23,963 nucleotides of DNA from an uncultured Sutterella sp. GTDB taxonomy: Bacteria; Pseudomonadota; Gammaproteobacteria; Burkholderiales; Burkholderiaceae_F. The notes beneath the pieces were generated by a model, which did not search any database, had not been told where the DNA came from, and was given only the letters and a program-made list of their open reading frames with translations. The translations under genes were made by a program, and so were the position numbers. Positions 21,822 to 23,963 of this stretch are shown here, in pieces. Each line of letters opens with the position of its first letter. Position 1 is the stretch's first letter. The stretch lies in assembly GCA_905213905.1 (NCBI GenBank), contig CAJMKD010000033.1, positions 1-23,963 of the forward strand. The letters are read 5' to 3'.

Positions 21822-23065
21822 CGCGTGCGCTCCTTCGAGCTTTGCTTGAGCTCGATCGTGACGGCATTCTTGGAGGGGGCGTTACGGTCGTAGACGTTGA
21901 GCGAGAATGTTTTGCCTTCCAACTGAGCACTCTTGAGCGCTTCATCGAGGCGTTTTGCAAATTCAGAGACGAACTTTTCCGGCCTCCCCGCCTTTCGATA
22001 GGATTCGGCGAGCACCGCGACGACCGGCTCGCGCTCCTTGGCCCAGGCCTGTTCGCGATCGACTTCGGCCTGCGTGGTTTCAGGATTGACTTTCATGACG
22101 ACATCCCCTTGTGCGTTGCAAAGGAAAAGATGTTCGGACGGATTTGGCGTTTCCACGCGTTCGGCGGCTTCCCAGGAAAAACCGTGACCGTGCACGAGCC
22201 GTTCGGTGAAGCGCAGCTCATCGGTAACCTGGCGCTGCTGCACCGTGTTGCGAACGTCTTCGAGCGATGCGTTGCCGTCGAGCTGATAGTCCGGGAAGCT
22301 TTCGCGGTAAAGAGCCGCCAAGTCCGGCGTTCGTGCGGCGAGGTCTCCGGCAGCGTCTCGGACGGCGTAATGAAGCGGCGGCATCTCTGCTGTTGCCGGT
22401 TCGTTCTCCGCCTCGAGCTCCGATGAACGCTCCTCTGTCACAGTGATTGCTTCCTCTCTGATTTGGTCGTAGTGCGTCAACAAGTGCCGCTGCGCGGCGT
22501 GACGGACCGAAGGGAGCATGTCGGGCGACTCGTAGCCTTCGCTGTCTTCACTCACCATCTCTCGGGAAAGCTCCATGCGCAGCGGCTGGTCTGGTGAAGA
22601 GTTGGCAGCGGCCGGGGCAAGACGGACGTAGGTGCCAACCAAGCGGTCGTCGTAACCGTCCAGAAATTGCACCCGCAGGCTGCCGGCAGGGTGGATTTCC
22701 TCGTCAGGATCGACCGCTTCCACGATGAAGCCTGCGATCTTGGGTTCATAGGCATCCAGGCAGGACGTGACGAATGACGAAATGCTTGTGCGGTACTCGG
22801 TAAGCTGCTGGGGATTCAAGCCAAGACGGGCGATTTCGTAGGCGGCTTTCGAGTCCTCGGTTTTGAAACTTGCGAGCAGTTCTTGGAGTTCTTCGCGAAG
22901 CTCCAAGCAGTTGTGCTCATCCATCACGCTTTCGCCCCAGGAGTCATAGACCGAACCACGCACGGTTTCATGCTCGAAGTCGTAGCCCAAGCGGTCAATG
23001 ACTTCGTCGCGGTGAGCGTCGGGATGCGCAGTCAGGTATTCACGGATGTATCGTGCGGTGCTCAT
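21818..23065 (-). CDS. Unrecognised 415-aa protein between virB10 and virB11
   Basis: Starts MSTARYIREYLTAHPDAHRDEVIDRLGYDFEH at ATG 23065, with AAGGAG 7 nt upstream and 16 bp after the virB10 stop; the frame runs up to 23293 inside virB10 but that part only shadows virB10. It is acidic and apparently soluble, without signal peptide or membrane segment. Sections rich in E and helix-forming residues (EELQELLASFKTEDSKAAYEIARLGL; AEVDREQAWAKEREPVVAVLAESYRKAGRPEKFVSEFAKRLDEAL) flank a region with VQFLDGYDDRLVGTYVRLAP. It ends by ATGA overlap with virB11. Canonical VirB operons have nothing here, so it may be an element-specific accessory or regulatory factor. No function assigned. Confidence 0.8.
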   Translation of the reverse strand: MSTARYIREYLTAHPDAHRDEVIDRLGYDFEHETVRGSVYDSWGESVMDEHNCLELREELQELLASFKTEDSKAAYEIARLGLNPQQLTEYRTSISSFVTSCLDAYEPKIAGFIVEAVDPDEEIHPAGSLRVQFLDGYDDRLVGTYVRLAPAAANSSPDQPLRMELSREMVSEDSEGYESPDMLPSVRHAAQRHLLTHYDQIREEAITVTEERSSELEAENEPATAEMPPLHYAVRDAAGDLAARTPDLAALYRESFPDYQLDGNASLEDVRNTVQQRQVTDELRFTERLVHGHGFSWEAAERVETPNPSEHLFLCNAQGDVVMKVNPETTQAEVDREQAWAKEREPVVAVLAESYRKAGRPEKFVSEFAKRLDEALKSAQLEGKTFSLNVYDRNAPSKNAVTIELKQSSKERTR

Positions 23066-23081
23066 CAGGCTCTCCTTGACA

Positions 23082-23963
23082 TCAGCGAAGCGCAAGCCCG
23101 TAGACGGAAGAAAAGTCCAAATCTCGGCCCACGAAGATGCCGATGCGAGAACCTTGGTTCCGAGTGAGGGTTGGCGGGATGTTCCCTGACTGACGCATGG
23201 CTTCCCGGACGATTTCTTCCATGCCGTCCTGCGAGTTCTGGTAGTAGTTGACGCCGCCGTTGTTGTCGGAAGCTTGATTTCCGGCGAATTCAAAACCGTC
23301 TTGGATCAAGCTAAAAAGCAAGGCATTGCCAAAGCGCTTCCACCAGTGGTAGTCGACGTGTCCGGAGAGACCGCTGCCGCCCATTTCGTCGGTACCAGGC
23401 GAGTCGAGGTTGATGCGCACACCGGTCGGTGTCTGCAGCTGCGTCCACAGAACGAAGATTCGGTTGAGGCCGTTTTCTACGGCTCCCTTGTATTCGCCGA
23501 TCACCTTGGAGCCGCGTTCAATGAGTAGCACTTTGCCGTCGGCGGAATAAAGCGGTCGAGGGATGACGCAGCTCGTCATGCCGGGAACCGTCGTATCCAC
23601 TTTGGTTTCCAGAATGCAGTCGATGAAGGTGCCTTTGGGCAGGAGAAATGTTCGATTCGGCATTCTGCGAGCCCGCACGCCAGGCGTGTCGACGGCGGAA
23701 AGCATGCTGCCAAGACGCCCGCCATCTCCCCGTGGGGCGCCGTCCATGTCGTCCGGTGCACCTTGTACAGGGGGTGCAGAAGGCCCGTCACTGTTCGCGC
23801 TCATAAGAGGGGCGGCAAATCGACGCTCTTCGAGTGTCGGTTCCTGCTTTTGCGGTTGCACCGGCTGTGCCACGGCAACAGGTTGCACCGGCAGCGGCGG
23901 CGGGGTGGTCGGCAGCGGCGGCTTTTCCTCCGGCTCTTCTTTGACGATCGGATCCGGCTCGGG
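23082..23963 (-). CDS. virB10: T4SS core complex protein VirB10 (N-terminus outside window)
   Basis: The frame is open to the right edge; 293 codons before the stop are visible. The visible start is a proline-rich periplasmic linker (PEPDPIVKEEPEEKPPLPTTPPPLPVQPVAVAQPVQPQ), as in VirB10/TrbI. The C-terminal beta-barrel domain follows: FLLPKGTFIDCILETKVDTTVPGMTSCVIPRPLYSADGKVLLIERGSKVIGEYKG, LDSPGTDEMGGSGLSGHVDYHWWKRFGNALLFSLIQDG (antenna region), and NQGSRIGIFVGRDLDFSSVY. VirB10 spans both membranes and senses ATP use by VirB11 and VirD4. The cytoplasmic N-terminus and membrane helix would lie outside the window. First visible gene of the leftward T4SS operon. Confidence 0.93.
   Translation of the reverse strand, partial: PEPDPIVKEEPEEKPPLPTTPPPLPVQPVAVAQPVQPQKQEPTLEERRFAAPLMSANSDGPSAPPVQGAPDDMDGAPRGDGGRLGSMLSAVDTPGVRARRMPNRTFLLPKGTFIDCILETKVDTTVPGMTSCVIPRPLYSADGKVLLIERGSKVIGEYKGAVENGLNRIFVLWTQLQTPTGVRINLDSPGTDEMGGSGLSGHVDYHWWKRFGNALLFSLIQDGFEFAGNQASDNNGGVNYYQNSQDGMEEIVREAMRQSGNIPPTLTRNQGSRIGIFVGRDLDFSSVYGLALR

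Overview
The window is GC-rich proteobacterial DNA. An H-NS-type nucleoid protein with the C-terminal core common in Betaproteobacteria, a periplasmic arylsulfate sulfotransferase with a nearby LysR regulator, and a DadA-like FAD enzyme suggest Burkholderiales. A gut lineage such as Sutterellaceae is a guess; no rRNA or complete tRNA is present to confirm it.

Left part (1 to about 9.0 kb) reads as chromosome. It holds the 3' end of an arylsulfate sulfotransferase gene with a strong terminator, a LysR regulator, a glycerophosphodiester phosphodiesterase, and a divergent H-NS-like gene. A 1.1 kb gene-free stretch follows, carrying three diverged copies of a structured repeat that I read as minus-strand small RNA genes. 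Next come a bifunctional NAD(P)HX epimerase/dehydratase, a DadA-like oxidoreductase, a divergent ADP-ribose Nudix hydrolase, and a 5'-truncated ISAs1-family transposase.

At 9019-9038 lie 20 nt matching the 3' end of a tRNA-Ser gene on the minus strand (T-loop to CCA), followed at 9006-8974 by a perfect 14-bp hairpin. No tRNA body is upstream. This is the signature of the distal attachment site of an element integrated in a tRNA gene, so I read everything to the right (9.04 kb to the window end) as an integrative and conjugative element continuing past the window.

The element is almost entirely transcribed leftward. From right to left: virB10 (cut by the window end), an unrecognised 415-aa gene, virB11 and the coupling protein virD4/traG, tightly coupled; a small lipoprotein with its own promoter; a rightward Abi-family HEPN gene broken by a frameshift; and a DNA-processing operon of ssb, a 78-aa gene, a 1041-aa ArdC-like protein with four tandem C-terminal repeats, topB and relaxase. 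A RHH/PIN toxin-antitoxin pair sits at the element edge. The ssb operon starts at a promoter buried in a palindrome, followed by a UUCG-capped hairpin and a leader that could fold over the ssb ribosome-binding site. T4SS, coupling protein, relaxase, topoisomerase, SSB and ArdC together are what conjugative DNA processing and establishment in a new host require.

The most unusual features are the triplicated small-RNA-like locus, the ArdC repeat tail, and the leader architecture of the ssb operon.
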